A DNA stretch of 64,000 nt, taken from contig JBCCXL010000006.1 in NCBI GenBank assembly GCA_039191605.1, positions 62,001 to 126,000 on the forward strand. Reading direction: 5' to 3'. The notes under the pieces are model-generated. The model was not told the origin of the DNA and searched no databases. It saw only the letters and a list, made by a program, of their open reading frames with translations. The translations under genes were made by a program, and so were the position numbers. This stretch comes from JBCCXL01 sp039191605. GTDB taxonomy: Bacteria; Acidobacteriota; Thermoanaerobaculia; Multivoradales; JAHZIX01. Of the stretch, positions 46,716 to 59,583 are shown one piece after another; the first letter of the stretch is position 1; every line of letters starts with the position of its first letter.

Positions 46716-49700
46716 TGCCCGGGGAGCGCAGCGCCGGCAGCGCTTCTTCGGCCTGCTGCAGCAGCGGGAAGTCCGCCGCCACCAGCGCCTCCCCCCGCAG
46801 CCGCGGATCGGTGACCGCCGCCACCAGCGCCCGCAGGGTGGAGAGATATTCGTCCGCCAAGGCCTGCACCGTGGACGGCGACAGCTGATTTGGCGAGAAG
46901 CCCCAGCCGGTGCGCAGGCGACCTTGCTCCACTCGGCTGTTGATCTCCAGCGCGTGGTGACGCAGCTGGCCGCCGGCCCGGGACGGCCCTACTCCCTCGG
47001 TCGCCGCCGCCAGCGAACGGACAGCACCGCGAGACGGGCCGCCGAGGGCGCTATCGATCTGGCCGAGATAGTTGAACAGCACTGCGCCCGCCGCCGCGCC
47101 GCCGGGATCCGGCGATTCTCCGGCCAGGAAGCGCAGCACGCCGTAGCTCACGCCGTCGTCGGGCACCGCCCGCAGGGCCTCCTTGACCCGCGCCAGGGCG
47201 GTGACGGCGTGGACCTGCGCCAGGCCGGTGACCGTCACCGGGAAGAGCGCCGTGAACCAGCCCACGGTGCGGGATAGATCCACCTCCGGAGCCACCGCAG
47301 ACACCAGCTCCTCGCGTCGGCCGTGGCCCTCGAGTTCGAGAGCGACGGAGCCCGCCTCTAGGGTTCGGGCCATCGCCAGAGCGACCGCGCTCACCAACAG
47401 CTCCTGAATGCGGCCGCGGAGCTGAGCCGGGGCTCGGCGCAGCAGAGCCTCGGTGGTGTCGGCGTCTAGCTCCACCTCCAGGGTCTCGCTGCTCTCCACC
47501 GGGGCGGTGGCGACCGCCAGCGGCAGCTGCGCCACCTCAGCCTGGGCAGTGAGCTGCCGCCAGCGACGCAGAGAATCCTGCGCCTCCGCGCTCTGTCCCC
47601 AGGCCTCCAGGGCCTGCACCCAGCGCCGCCAGGAGCTGGTCTTCGCCGGCAGCGGCGCCGTCGCCGGCTCCTCGCTGCCCAGCAGAGCGTCCAAATCCTC
47701 CAGCAGCACGCGCCAGGACACGCCATCCACCACCAGATGATGAGCCACCAGCAGCAGACGCCGCCCGTGCTGCGGCGCGAGGCACAGCTCCACCGCCCGA
47801 AACACCGGCCCGCCCTCGAGGTTCAGGCTCCCCTGCACCACCGCCGCGGTGCGCTGAACCGCTTCCGGGCCGGCCGACGTCGCGCTGAGGTCCACGGTGG
47901 AGAAAGGCTCCGAGGCCAGGGTCTCCGCCACGGTGGCGTAGCTGGCGCTCCACCCTTCGTTCGGCGTCGCGGCGAAGCGCAGCCGCAGCGCGTCGTGATG
48001 GGTCAGCAGCCGCTCCACCGCCGCCGCCAGGGCGGTGCTCTCCACCGCATCCGAGAGGGTCAGCAGCAGCGCCTGATTGTAGTGGTGCACGTCCACCGGA
48101 GCGGACCCCGCCTCGGCGCCGAGGAACCACCGCTGGATCGGCCCGAGGGGCACCGCCCCCCGCAGCTCTCCCTGCTCCGCCGACGGCAGGACCGCGGCGG
48201 CTCTCCCGCAGCGGGCCAGGTCCATCAACCGCGGCTCCTCGAAGACGTCCCGGGGCGAGAGCTCCAGGCCCCGCCGCCGCGCCCTCGACACCAGCTGAAT
48301 GGCGAGAATCGAATCGCCCCCGGCGGCGAAGAAATCGCTCTCCCGGCCGGCTTCAGCAAGACTCAGCAGGTCTTTCCACACCTCCACCAGCAGAGCCTCC
48401 GCCGGCGTCTGCGGGGCGCTCAGCCCCTCGCCCCCCGCCGCCGCCGGCTGCGGCAAGCGGCGATGATCGATCTTGCCCTGAAGGGTCAGCGGCAGCCCGT
48501 CTATGAGCACCATCACCGCCGGCACCATGTAGGCCGGCAGGGTGGCCGCCAGCCGCTCCCGCAGCGCCTCGCCGTCGACCGCCGACGCCGCGGCCCGCGG
48601 CACCCACCAGGCGACCAATCTCTCGCCGTCCCCGCCGGGCACCGGTCGCGCCGCCACCACCGCCGCGGCGACCCCCTCCTGGGCTTCCAGGGTCGCCTGG
48701 ATCTCGCCGAGCTCGATTCGAAAACCGCGGATCTTCACCTGATGATCCATCCGTCCGCGATGCTCCAGTTGGCCGTCCTCCAGCCGGCGGCCGAGATCCC
48801 CGGAGCGATAGCCGCGGGCCCCGGCGATCCCCGCCAGGGGATCCGGGACGAAGCGCGCCGCGGTCAGCGCCGGACGCCCCAGGTAGCCCCGAGCCACGCC
48901 GTCGCCGCCGACCCAGAGCTCGCCCGGCGCGCCGAGGGCGCAAAGCCACTGATCGCGATCCCGCACCGTCACCGAGAGATGGTCGAGGGGGTGCCCCACG
49001 GGGCTCCTCCAGGGCCGCTCTCCGTCCTCGCCGGTGAGAGCCCGGAAGGTCACGTGGACCGTGGTCTCGGTGATCCCGTACATATTCACCAGCGTGGGAG
49101 AGGCTTCGCCGTGGCGCTCCATCCAGGTCGCCACCGAGGGCACGTCGAGGGCTTCGCCGCCGAAGATCACCCAGCGCAGGGTGAGCTGCGAGGAGATCTC
49201 CTCGTCTTCTTCTCGCACCAGCTCACGAAAAGCCGAGGGCGTGAGGTTGAGCACCGTCACCCCTCGCTCCACCAGCAGGCGCAGCAGCGTCCGGGGCGAG
49301 CGACGAACCTCGGCGGGCACCACCACCAGGTGCCCGCCCCAGGCCAGGGCCCCCCACAGCTCCCACACCGAGAAGTCGAAGGCGTAGGAATGGAAGAGGG
49401 TCCAGACGTCCCCGGGGCCAAAATCGAAGGGGGCTTCGGCGGCGGCCAGCAGCGAGGCGACGTTGCCGCGGGTCACCAGGCAGCCCTTGGGACGGCCGGT
49501 GGAGCCAGAAGTGAAGAGCACGTAGGCGAGGTGATCGGGATCCTCCTCGGCCGATCGCGGCGACGGAATCGGAACGACGACATCGGCGGCGCCCAAGAGA
49601 GCGTCGACACCGTCCACCAGGATCTCCGACGGCGCGCCGCAGCGACCACCGTGTTCTCGCTGAGTCACCACCACCCGCGCGCCGGCATCCGCCACCATGT

Positions 49701-52700
49701 AGCCCAGGCGCTCGTCCGGCAGGCCCGAATCCAGCGGCAGATAGGCCCCGCCGCTTTTCCACACCGCGAGGATCGCCGTCACCTGCTCCATCCCGCTGTC
49801 CAGGCAGAGCCCCACCACGACCTCCGGCCCCACCCCCTGCCGGCGCAGTTGACCGGCGAGGCCCTCGGCGGCGGCGTGGAGCTCGCCGTAGGTCAAGGTC
49901 GAATCCCCAAAGGTGAGGGCCGGCGAGTCGGGCTGACGCCGGGCGTGCTCCTCGAATCGCCGAATGGGGCTGAGCCGCGGTACCTGAACCCCACGGGGGG
50001 CGCCTAAGCCCTCTACCAGCTGGCGACGCTCCGGCGTCGCCAGGTGACGGAGGGAGCCGAGCTTGGCGCCGGCAGCCCCCACCGCCCTCGCCTCGGCCTC
50101 GGCCTCGGTATCGGCACTGGCGGAAAGCTCCCGCGCCATGCCCTCGAGAAGAATCTCCAGATGCCTCAGCAGGCGTTCGACGGCCGGCTCCTTGAGGCGG
50201 CGACGATCGTAGAGGGCCGCCAAAGTCAGCCCGCCCTCCACCGCCGCCACCAGGGTCAAGGGATAGCCGGTGCGCTCGGAGAGCTCGGTGGAGCGCACCT
50301 CCAGGCCTAGATCCTGGAACACTCCCCCGACCTCTTCCATGGGGTAGTTCTCCACCACCACCAGGCTCTCGAAGAGCGGACTGCCGGCGGCGACGTCGCT
50401 CCAGCCGTAGATGCGGCTCAGGGGCACGAAGTCGAAGGCTCGCAGACCCACCAACTCCCGCTGCAGCTCCTGCAGCCAGGCGGTGACGGGGGCATCGGGG
50501 GCGACCTCGAAACTCAAGGGGAGGGTATTGATGAACAGTCCCACCCGCTCTTCGATGCCCGCCAAGGGGGCCGAGCGTCCGGCGCTGGTGGAGCCCACCA
50601 CCACCCGGCGGCTGCCGCCGTAGCGGGCCAGCAGCAGCGCCCAGGCGCCGTGGATCAGCGTCGCGACGGTCAGCCCGAGGCGTCCGGCGGCAGCGGCGAC
50701 GGCCTGCGCCGACGCCTGCGGAAGACGGATCCCTACCCGGCGGTAGGAATCCATCTCCAGCGGAGCCCGGGAGGCTCGATCGATGCCCAGCGGAGTCGCC
50801 TCGGAGAGCTCGCCGAGGCGAGCGGTGAAGAAAGCCCGAGCCTCGTCCTCCCGCTGCTGGCGTACCCAGGCGACGTAGTCGCCGTAACCCCGGGCCGGCG
50901 GCTGGGCCATGGCCCGCCCCTGACGATGAGCCTGGTAGCCGGCGGTGATCTCCCGCAGCAGCAGAGGCAGCGACCAGCCATCCAAAATCAGGTGATGGAA
51001 AGTCCACACCAGCGTCCAGCGCCGCCGCGAGCTGCGGCAGAGATCGAAGCGCGAGAGCGGGGCTCGATGCAGGTCGAAGCCTTCCCGCAGACGGGCTTCG
51101 GCGAGTTCCGCCACAGTACCCAGGGCGTCCATCGCGGCGCTGTTGTTAGCGGCGGCGGAGGAGGCGGAGGAGGAGCTCGGCAGCTCGTGCTCGGTCCAGC
51201 GCAGCTCCGCGGACTCCATCACTACCTGGAAGGGCGTCTCGACCCCGTCCCAGAGAAAGATCGTGCGCAGGGCGGGGTGGCGACGCTGCACCTCCCCCAA
51301 GGCCCAGCGCAGGACATCCCGATCCAGCTCTCCCTGAAGCTCGAGGCGCAGCTGTTCGATATACAGACCCGATCCCCGATGCCTCAGGGCATCCGCCAGC
51401 AGCCCCTCCTGAAGCGGGGCCAGGGGGTAGGCATCCTCCACCCACCCCAGGCGCTGCAGCTCTTCTACCGCGGCGCCGGTGGGATCTTGGGCCAGCGAGG
51501 GGAAATCCGAGAGCACCAGCGCCGCGGCGCCGCGCGAGAGCTCCTCGGCGGCGGCGGCCAGCTCCCCAAGGCAGCGGTGGAAGCCCTGCGCCAGCGCCGT
51601 CACGATCTCTCGCGGCAGCTGCCCCGGGGCGAAGCTCCACAGCGTTTTCAATTTCCCGCCCTGAATCGCGCTGTTGACTTCCAGCGGGTGGGAGCGCCGC
51701 TGGTTCGCCGCCCGCATCGGTCCGGGGCTCTCCGCAGCGGGGGCCAGCGGCCCGGGTTCCGAGTCGCCGGCGCGCCCCCGGGAGGCCCCGAGACTGCCGT
51801 CCAGGCGGCCGAGATAGTTGAAGAGCACCTGCGCCGGCGCCGCGGTATCCGCATCGAGCTCCCGCCCACCGAGCTCCTGCCCGCTGAGCCCCTGCCGGCG
51901 GAGATAGCGCAGCACGCCGTAGCTCCAGCCCCTCTCCGGCAGCGAGCGCAGGGCCTCCTTGGTGCGCGCCAGCGCCTCGACGACGGAGGAAGATTCCCCC
52001 AGCCCCGGGACGGTCACCGGGTAAAGCGCCGTGAACCAGCCCACGGTGCGGGAGACGTCCATCCCCGGGGCGACGTCTTCCAACAGCTCTTCTCGCCGAC
52101 CGTGGCCCTCCACCTCCATGCACACCGCGGAGCCCCGCCGCAGCGTCCTGACCAGAGCCAGCGCCAGCGCGGCGGTGAGGATCTCCTGAATGCGGCCATG
52201 GAGCCGAGCCGGCACCCGCCGCAGCAGCTTCTCCGTGGTGGCCGGGTCCAGCTCCTCCTCCAGCGTCTCGCTCTCCGCCACCGTCGCGGCGGCGCAGGTC
52301 AGCGGCACGGTCACCACCTCCTCCCGCGGCGCCAGCAACCGCCAGCGACGGGCCGAATCCCGCGCCGCCTCGGACTCGCACCACGCCTGCTGAGCCTCCA
52401 CCCAACGCCGCCAGGAGGTGGTCTTCGGAGGCAGCGGGGCGGCGGCCCCCGGGGCTAAGAGAGTGGATAGGTCTTCTAGCAGCACTCGCCAGGACACGCC
52501 GTCCACCACCAGGTGGTGGGCTACCAGCAGCAGGCGCCGCTGGCCCCCGGGAAGCCGCAGCTCCGCCGCCCGGAAGATCGGGCCCGACTCGAGATCCAGG
52601 CCTCCCTGCAGCGTCGCCGTGACCTTCGAGAGCGCCCTCTCGGCGCCCGCTGCGCCCGCCGTCTCCGCGAGATCCACCACAATGAAGGACTCGCCGCCGG

Positions 52701-55700
52701 CGCCCTGCGGCGAGACTGCGCCATAGCGGGCGGTCCATCGCCCCTCGGATCTCGAGAAGCGCAGACGCAGCGAATCGTGGTGGGCCAGCAGGCGCTCCAC
52801 CGCCGCGGCGACGCGGGCGCTGGGCACCGCCGGCGCCAGGGTGAGCATCAGGCCCTGGTTGAAGTGGTGCGCATCCCGCGGGTCCGCCCCCAGGAACCAC
52901 CGCGGCATCGGCCCGAGGGGAAGAGTTCCTTCCAGCACGCCGGCCTCGGCGCCAGCGACGGCGGCGGCGATCTCCCGGCAGCGCAGCGCCAGGTCCATCA
53001 GCCGCGGCGCCTCGAAGACGTCCCGGGGCGAGAGCTCCAGCCCCTCTCGGCGGGCCCGAGAAACCAGCTGAATGGCCAGGATGGAGTCCCCGCCGACGCT
53101 GAAGAACTCGCTGCCGCGGCCGATGGACTCCACCCCCGTCAGCTCGGTCCAGATCTTCGCCAATCGGCGCTCCTTCGGCGTTTCCGGGGCGACCACCGAT
53201 CCCCCCACCGCATCCGTCGGCGCCGGCAGCGACCGGCGATCCACCTTGCCGTTGACGGTGAGGGGAATCGCCTCCAGGGGCACGATGAACGAAGGCACCA
53301 TGTACTCCGGCAGGGTACTCAGCAATCGGGAGCGCAGCTCATCCCGCCAGGCTCCCGCCATCACGCCCTCGGCCTCCACCGCCGGCACCACCCAGGCCAC
53401 CAGACGATCCTCCCCGCCGGGGCCGGGGCGCGCCAGCACCACCGCCGCGGAGATCTCCGGCAGCTCCTCGAAGGCCGCCTGGATCTCTCCCAGCTCGATG
53501 CGGAAACCCCTGATCTTGATCTGATGATCGATGCGGCTTCGGTAGTCCAGCTCCCCATCGGCGAGCCAGCGCGCCAAATCGCCGGAGCGGTAGGCCCGGG
53601 TCCCCCGCTGACCGGCGCCGTCGTCGGGGCCGAAGCGCTGGGCGGTGAGGGCCGGTCGCCCCAGGTACCCCCGGGCGATGCCTCCGCCGCGAACCCACAG
53701 CTCTCCCAGCACTCCCATGGGCACCGCGTTGCCGTGGCGATCCCGCACGCTGACCGCCAGATGATCCAGCGCTTCGCCGACGGGGCTGCGCCACGGGCGC
53801 TCTCCGTCCCCCCGGGACAGCGGGCGGAAGGTATTGTGCACCGTGCTCTCGGTGATGCCGTACATGTTCACCACCGTGGACCGATCCCCGTGGCGAGCGA
53901 GCCAGGCTGAGGTCGCCGCAAGATCCACCGCCTCTCCACCGAGAATCACCCAGCGCACCGCCAGGTCCCGGGCCGCGGCGTCCGGCTCGGTATCTAGCTC
54001 CGCATCCAGCTCCGCCTCCTCCCGCACCAGCTGCCGGAAGGCCGAAGGGGTGAGATTGAGCACCGTCACCCGCTCCCGCGCCAGCAGCGCCAGGAAATCC
54101 CGGGGCGAGCGGATGGTGGAACGCGGCACCACCACCAGGCGCCCGCCCCAGGACAGCGCCCCCCAGAGCTCCCACACCGAGATATCGAAACCGTAGGAGT
54201 GGAACAGAGACCACACGTCGGTGTCGTCGAAGCGGTAGAAGCGATCGCTGCCGGCCAGCAGAGAGGCGACGTTGGCGCGGGTCAACAGGCAGCCCTTGGG
54301 GCGACCGGTGGAGCCGGAGGTGAAGAGCACGTAGGCGAGGTTCTGGGGCTCGTCGAGAGCCTTCAACGCGCCGGGGTCTTCCCGCTGGATCTGCGCTTCG
54401 TCCCGATCCAACAGCAGCTCCCGTAACCGGCCGCAGCGCCCCGCGTGCTGCTGCGTCGTCACCAGCAGGCTCGCTCCCCCGTCCTCCACCATGAAGCTCA
54501 GGCGCTGATCCGGCAGCGTTGGGTCCAGCGGCAGGTAGGCTCCGCCGCTCTTCCACACCGCGACGATGGCCACCACCAAATCCAGGTTGCGCTCCAGGCA
54601 GAGGGCCGTCACCCGCTCCGGTCCCGCGCCGTCGCGGCGCAGGCGACGGGCGAGACGGTTGCTGGCGGCGTCCAGCTCGGCATAGGTCAGGGTCTGCCCC
54701 TCGTAGGTCACCGCCGGCGCCTGGGGCCGCCGCCGGGCCTCGGCCTCGAAACGCCGATGGGGCAGGGCGGCGCTGCCTTCGAGGCACTGGAGGAGGCGCT
54801 GGCGATGGCCGTATTCCACCAGCAGCTGATGACGCTCGGCAGCGCTCAGCAGGGAGATCCGCGCCAGCGGCCGACGCGGCCGCGCCACCAGCGTTCGCGC
54901 CAATCGCTCCAGGGCGCGAGCCCAGCGAAGCGCGGTGGTGTGCTGGAAGAGATCCTCGGCATAATCGAGGAAGCCGCGGAACACCCCGCCAGAGGCCGAC
55001 GCGGACTCCTGGCGATGCAGCGACAGGCTGAGGTCGAAGCGAGCGGTGGGTTCTTCCAGCGGCCACCCCTCGACCTCTAGACCGGCGCCGCGGGCTTCCC
55101 GCGCCGCGCGCCCGGCCAGCGGATCGACCCCCGCCCGCTGATAGACGAAGAAGGCCTGGAAAAGGGGGTTGCGGTCGAGGTGGCGATCCGGCTGCACGAC
55201 GTCCACCACCCGTTCGAAAGGCACCTCCTGGTGATCCAGGGCGGCCAGGGTGGTGCCTCGCACCGTCTCCAACCAGGTGGCGAAATCCGTCTCCCAGGGG
55301 ATCTCCACCGGCAGCACCAGGGTGTTGACGAAGAGCCCCACCATGCCCTCCAGCTCGGTGCGGGTGCGCCCCGCTACGGCGGTGCCGACAGTAAAGCGAG
55401 TCTGCCCCGAAAGCCGCGCCAGCAGCAGCTCGTAGAGCGCCGAGAGCACCACAAAGGGAGTCGCCGAGACGGATCTCGCCAGCGCCTCCAGAGCACCACT
55501 GGCGGCACCCAGATTGACCTCCACCCGGTGCCCGACGGGCTGCCGCCGCCGTTCCCGGGGGCGGTCCCAGGGTAGCTCCAGCACCGTTTCGACGCTCTCC
55601 AGATGGCGCTGCCACCACCCCAGCGCCGACTCCATGGCGCCGTCCTCCAGGCGCTGCCGCTGCCAGCGAGCGTAGTCCGCGTATTGCACCGGCAGCGGCT

Positions 55701-58700
55701 CCAGCCCGGCGCCGGTCCCCTGCCCCAGGGCGGCGTAGGTGAGCAGCAGCTCGTGAATGAAAACGTCCGAGGACCAGCCGTCGAAAACGATGTGATGAAA
55801 GCCCACCACCAGGTGGTGATGGGTCGCCCCGCGGCGCAGCAGCAGAGCGCGCCAGGGCGGCTCCTCGGCAAGGTCATAGGGCCTGGCGACGAAGGCCTTG
55901 GCGGCCCGCAGGGCGGCCTCCTCCGAGCCTTCTTCCAATACCTCCAGGACGACGGCGGCGGGCTCCCTCACCGCCGCTACGGGGCGCCCATCCACCGCCG
56001 TGAAAACCGTGCGCAGGGCTTCGTGGCGGGCCACCACCCGCTCTAGGGAGAGTTCCAGGGCCCGCGGATCGAGGGCGCCGCGCACGTCCAGGGAGACGTG
56101 CATGTTGTAGTCCGTGCCCTGGGGATCGAGTTGGTGGACGAACCACAATCGCCGCTGGGCGAAAGACAGCTCCGCCTCGGCTCCCGGCGGGCGGGCGGCC
56201 AGCGCTTCCGCCGCATCGGGCCGCTCCCCCGGCGGCTCCGACCGCGCCGAGAGCGAAGCCAGGGCGTCCGCCACCCCCTCCACCGTCGGATGGCGGAAGA
56301 AATCCACCAGATTCAGCCCCACGCCGAGCTCCTTGCGCAGCTTCGCCACCACCCGGGTAGCGAGGAGGGAATGTCCTCCGAGGCGGAAGAAATCCTGCCC
56401 CCGACCAACCCGCGCAACGCCGAGGACCTCGGCCCAAACTCGCGCCACCAACTCCTCCAGCTCGGTGCCGGGAGCCACATAGGCGGGTTCCGCGAGCTGC
56501 GGATCCGGCAGCGCTCGGCGATCGAGCTTGCCGCTGGCGTTGAGGGGCAATTCGTCCAGCAGTACGAAGACTCCGGGCACCATATAGGTGGGCAGAGCTC
56601 CCCGCAGGGATTCCGCCAGCCGCTCTTCCAGGCCATCGTTGGAGCCGCCGCCGAAAGAAGGTACGACGTAGCCCACCAGCCGGGCCTGCTCCCCCTCCCC
56701 CCGCAGCAGCACCGCCGCCCGCTCCACCTCCACCAGCCGCGAGAGACAGGCCTCGATCTCCCCGAGCTCGATTCGATAGCCCCGCAGCTTGATCTGAAAG
56801 TCGAAGCGCCCGAGAAAGCGCAGTCGGCCGTCCCGCAGGCGGGCGACCCGATCGCCGGTGCGATACGCCCGCTGCCCACGACGCTGGGGGTGAGGGTGGG
56901 GGATAAAGGCGGCGGCGGTCTGCGCCGGGCGACGGCGATAGCCGCGGGCTAGGCTCGGCCCGGCGATCCACAGCTCTCCCGGCGTGCCCACCGCCGTCGC
57001 TTCCGCGACACGATCCAGCACCAGCAGCTCGGTGCCCGGCAGCGGACCGCCGATCGATACCGGCCCTTGGGCCGCGAAAACCCGCTTCGCCCCAGACCAC
57101 ACGGTGGTCTCCGTCGGCCCGTAGAGGTTCCACACCTCGGCCCCCCGCTGCTGGAGCTCCCGGGCCAGGTCCCGGGGCAGCGCCTCACCGCCGCACAGGG
57201 CCTTGAAGGGAGCGTCGGCAGGCCCATCGACGCCCCGCCCGGAGCTCGCCCCGCGCCAACCGGAGAGCAAGAGCATGCGCCAGGTCGCCGGGGTGGCCTG
57301 CAGCGCGGTGGCGCCGCAGGTGGTCAGCAGAGCGTCGAGGCGGGCGCCGTCCGCCGCGGCAGCGGCGTCGGCGATCACCAGGCGCCCCCCCGTCAGCAGC
57401 GGCAGGAAGAGCTCCAGGCCGCTGATGTCGAAGGCCACGGTAGTCACCGCCACCAGGGTGTCCTGGGGCGTCAGCGGAAGCCGCCCGGCGACGGCGGCCA
57501 GGAAGCTCGCCAGCGCCCCTCGAGAGATCTGCACCCCCTTCGGACGGCCGGTGGAGCCGGAGGTGTAGATAACGTAGGCCAGATTCTGCGCGGACGGCGC
57601 GGCGGCGGCCCCGGAGGCCTCGCCGGCAGTTCCGGCTTCGAAAGATGCGCCTTCAGAAGATGTGCCTGCGGAAGAGAAGGCCGCCGGATCCAGGAAGATA
57701 CGCCCCGCATCCAGGGTCTGCTGCCGCAGATCGGGGCTGCCGAGCACCCAGCCGACCCCGGCATCGCCGAGAATCCTGCGCCGACGATCCTGCGGATGAG
57801 CGGGGTCTAGCGGCAGATAGGCGGCCCCGGAGGCCAGCACCGCCGCCAGCGAGATCCACAGGTCCTCGCCCCGCGGCAGACACACCGCCACCAGGCTCTC
57901 CGTCCCCACTCCGCGGGCACGCAGCCGCCGGCTCAGGGTCCGCACCCGCCCCGCCAGCTCGAATCCGCTCCATCGCCGGTCGCCGCTATACAGCACTTCA
58001 TCGTCGCCCCGCCGCTCCAGCGCCGCCAGCAGACGATCGCCGAGATCGACCCCCGAAGAGGGGAGCAGGGATCCCGCGGCGTGCTCCCCGAGGGCCTGCC
58101 AGCGCTCGGCGGCGGAGAGCAGCGAGAGTCGGGAGATCGGTGCGTGGGGGCTGGACACCAGCCGATGAATCCAGCGCTCCAGGCTGCGGGCAAGGCGCTG
58201 GGCGGTGGTCGCATCGAAGAGGTCGGTGCTGTACTGCAGGTGCCCCCGCAGGCCTTCCTCGCCGTCCTCCATGGAGAGATTGAGGTCGAAGCGGGTGGTC
58301 TCCAGGGTGAGGGCCGCGGGCTCGATGGTCAGCCCCTCCAGCGGCGGCCCGCCGGGCGGCGCCGTCTGCAGCTCGAAGAAGACCTGGAACAGGGGAGCGT
58401 GGCTGAGGCTGCGCACCGGGTCGAGGGCTTCCACCAGCTTCTCGAAGGGCAGCGCCTGGTGCTCGAAGGCATCCAGGACGGTCTCCCGCACTTGCTCCAG
58501 GAGCTGATGGAAGGTCATCGACGAAGAGGCGTCGACCCTCATCACCAGGGTGTTGATGAACATCCCCACCAGGGGCTCCAGAACTCGCTGATCGCGCCCT
58601 AGAACCGGCGTTCCGAGGGCTAGGTCCCGGGCCCCCGACCAGCGGCCCAGCAGCGCTCCAAAGGCCGCCAAGGCGGCCATGAAGAGAGTGCCGCCACGGG

Positions 58701-59583
58701 CCTGCGCCAGATCCCCCAGACGCTTCGTGAGATCCACCCCGAGGCCCAGCGAGAGGCTTGCCCCGCGCAGGCTCTGGCGAGCCGGCCGAGGGCGATCGAA
58801 GGGCAGATCGAGGGTCGGCGGCAGGCCCCCCAGTCGCTGTCGCCAGTGGTCCACCAGGGTCTCTAGGGGCCGGCCCGTCAAGGTCTCCCGCTGCCATCGG
58901 GCGTAGTCGCCGTATTGCACCGCCAGGGGCGGCAGCGGCGAGCGGCCTCCGGCAGCGTAGTGCGCCCTCAGCTCCCCGAGGATCACCCCCCAGGACCAGC
59001 CGTCGGTGATGATGTGATGCATGCTCATCATCAATAGGTGACGCCGGGGGGCGAGACGAATCAGCAGGCATCGCCACAGCGGCGCGACGGCGAGATCGAA
59101 GGGGCGGGCGGCGGCGGCGGCCAGCAACTCCGAAGCCAATACCTCCGAGGCCAGTACCTCTGAGACTGGCACCTCCGAGGCGGCGGCATCAGCCTCGCCG
59201 CGGGCCCTCAGATCCACCACCGGCAGCGGAGCCCTCGCCGGCTCCTCGAAGCTCACCTTCGGCTCCCCCTCCACCTCCTGGAAGCGAGCCCGCATCGACT
59301 CGTGACGCTCGGCGATGGCCGACAGACTGACAGCCAGCCGGTGGACGTCCAGATCCCCCGTCAGGCGCAGCGCGAGGTGATCGTTGTAGGCCGCCCCGGA
59401 CTCCAGCTGATCGAGGAACCACAATCGCTCCTGCGAGAACGAGAGGGGCGGGCCCGGATCCTCCCGGCGCGTCAGCTGGGGGCGCTGGGCGGCTTCAGCG
59501 GCGCGCTTCTTCTTCAGCCTCAGGCTGAGCAGCGCTCGCTTCTCGGGCGAGAGTTGGTCGAAGCGACCTCCCCGCTGGCTCAT
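43246..59583 (-). CDS. Four-module NRPS: C-A-PCP / C-A-PCP-E / C-A-PCP-E / C-A-PCP
   Basis: 5445 aa; the ATG at 59583 overlaps the monooxygenase stop by 4 nt. The N-terminal helix has LSPEKRALL, a motif shared with the monooxygenase upstream. Domains (rough residues): C 46-490; A 500-1015; PCP ~1072; C 1138-1580; A 1590-2110; PCP ~2166; E 2215-2640; C 2711-3180; A 3190-3703; PCP ~3757; E 3810-4260; C 4289-4760; A 4768-5313; PCP ~5366. The protein ends in a Gln/Glu/Arg-rich, probably coiled-coil docking tail. Pocket residues predict Gly, Thr, Thr, Gly. Modules 2 and 3 look like a duplication in their A-PCP-E part. The C domains after each E are DCL-type by their EDAYPLAPLQ starts, so domain logic is self-consistent. 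Confidence 0.97.
45960..46004. repeat. Three 15-bp tandem units inside a C domain
   Basis: Units at 45960-45974, 45975-45989 and 45990-46004 are near-identical and encode GQLDH three times in a row in the linker between the two halves of module 4's C domain. In frame, so tolerated; probably recent slippage. Confidence 0.95.
46720..51455 (-). other. Module 3 of the 5445-aa NRPS: C(DCL)-A(Thr)-PCP-E
   Basis: The A pocket reads D-F-W-N-I-G-M-V-H, an exact match to the canonical threonine code. C has HHLILDGW with a DCL start. PCP is GGDSILAIQ and E has HHLVVDGVS. The expected unit is D-allo-Thr. Confidence 0.93.
51460..56175 (-). other. Module 2 of the 5445-aa NRPS: C-A(Thr-like)-PCP-E
   Basis: The A pocket reads D-I-W-N-I-G-M-V-H, one residue from the threonine code. 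C is LCL-like (LSFAQRRLWFV, HHIVFDGW). PCP and E closely resemble those of module 3. The expected unit is D-allo-Thr. Confidence 0.9.
56180..59583 (-). other. Module 1 of the 5445-aa NRPS: C-A(Gly-like)-PCP
   Basis: After the LSPEKRALL docking helix comes an LCL-like C domain (LSFSQERLWFL, HHIITDGW). The A pocket reads D-I-L-Q-L-G-L-V-W, as in module 4. PCP is FFRLGGHSLLAT. It would accept the chain from the Cy-A-PCP protein. Confidence 0.87.
59131..59175. repeat. Imperfect 15-bp tandem repeat in the first C domain of the 5445-aa NRPS
   Basis: Three units (59131-59145, 59146-59160, 59161-59175) encode a repeated (L/V)xSEV segment between the N-terminal strand and the RPFDL region of the C domain. 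Reading frame is kept. Confidence 0.85.
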
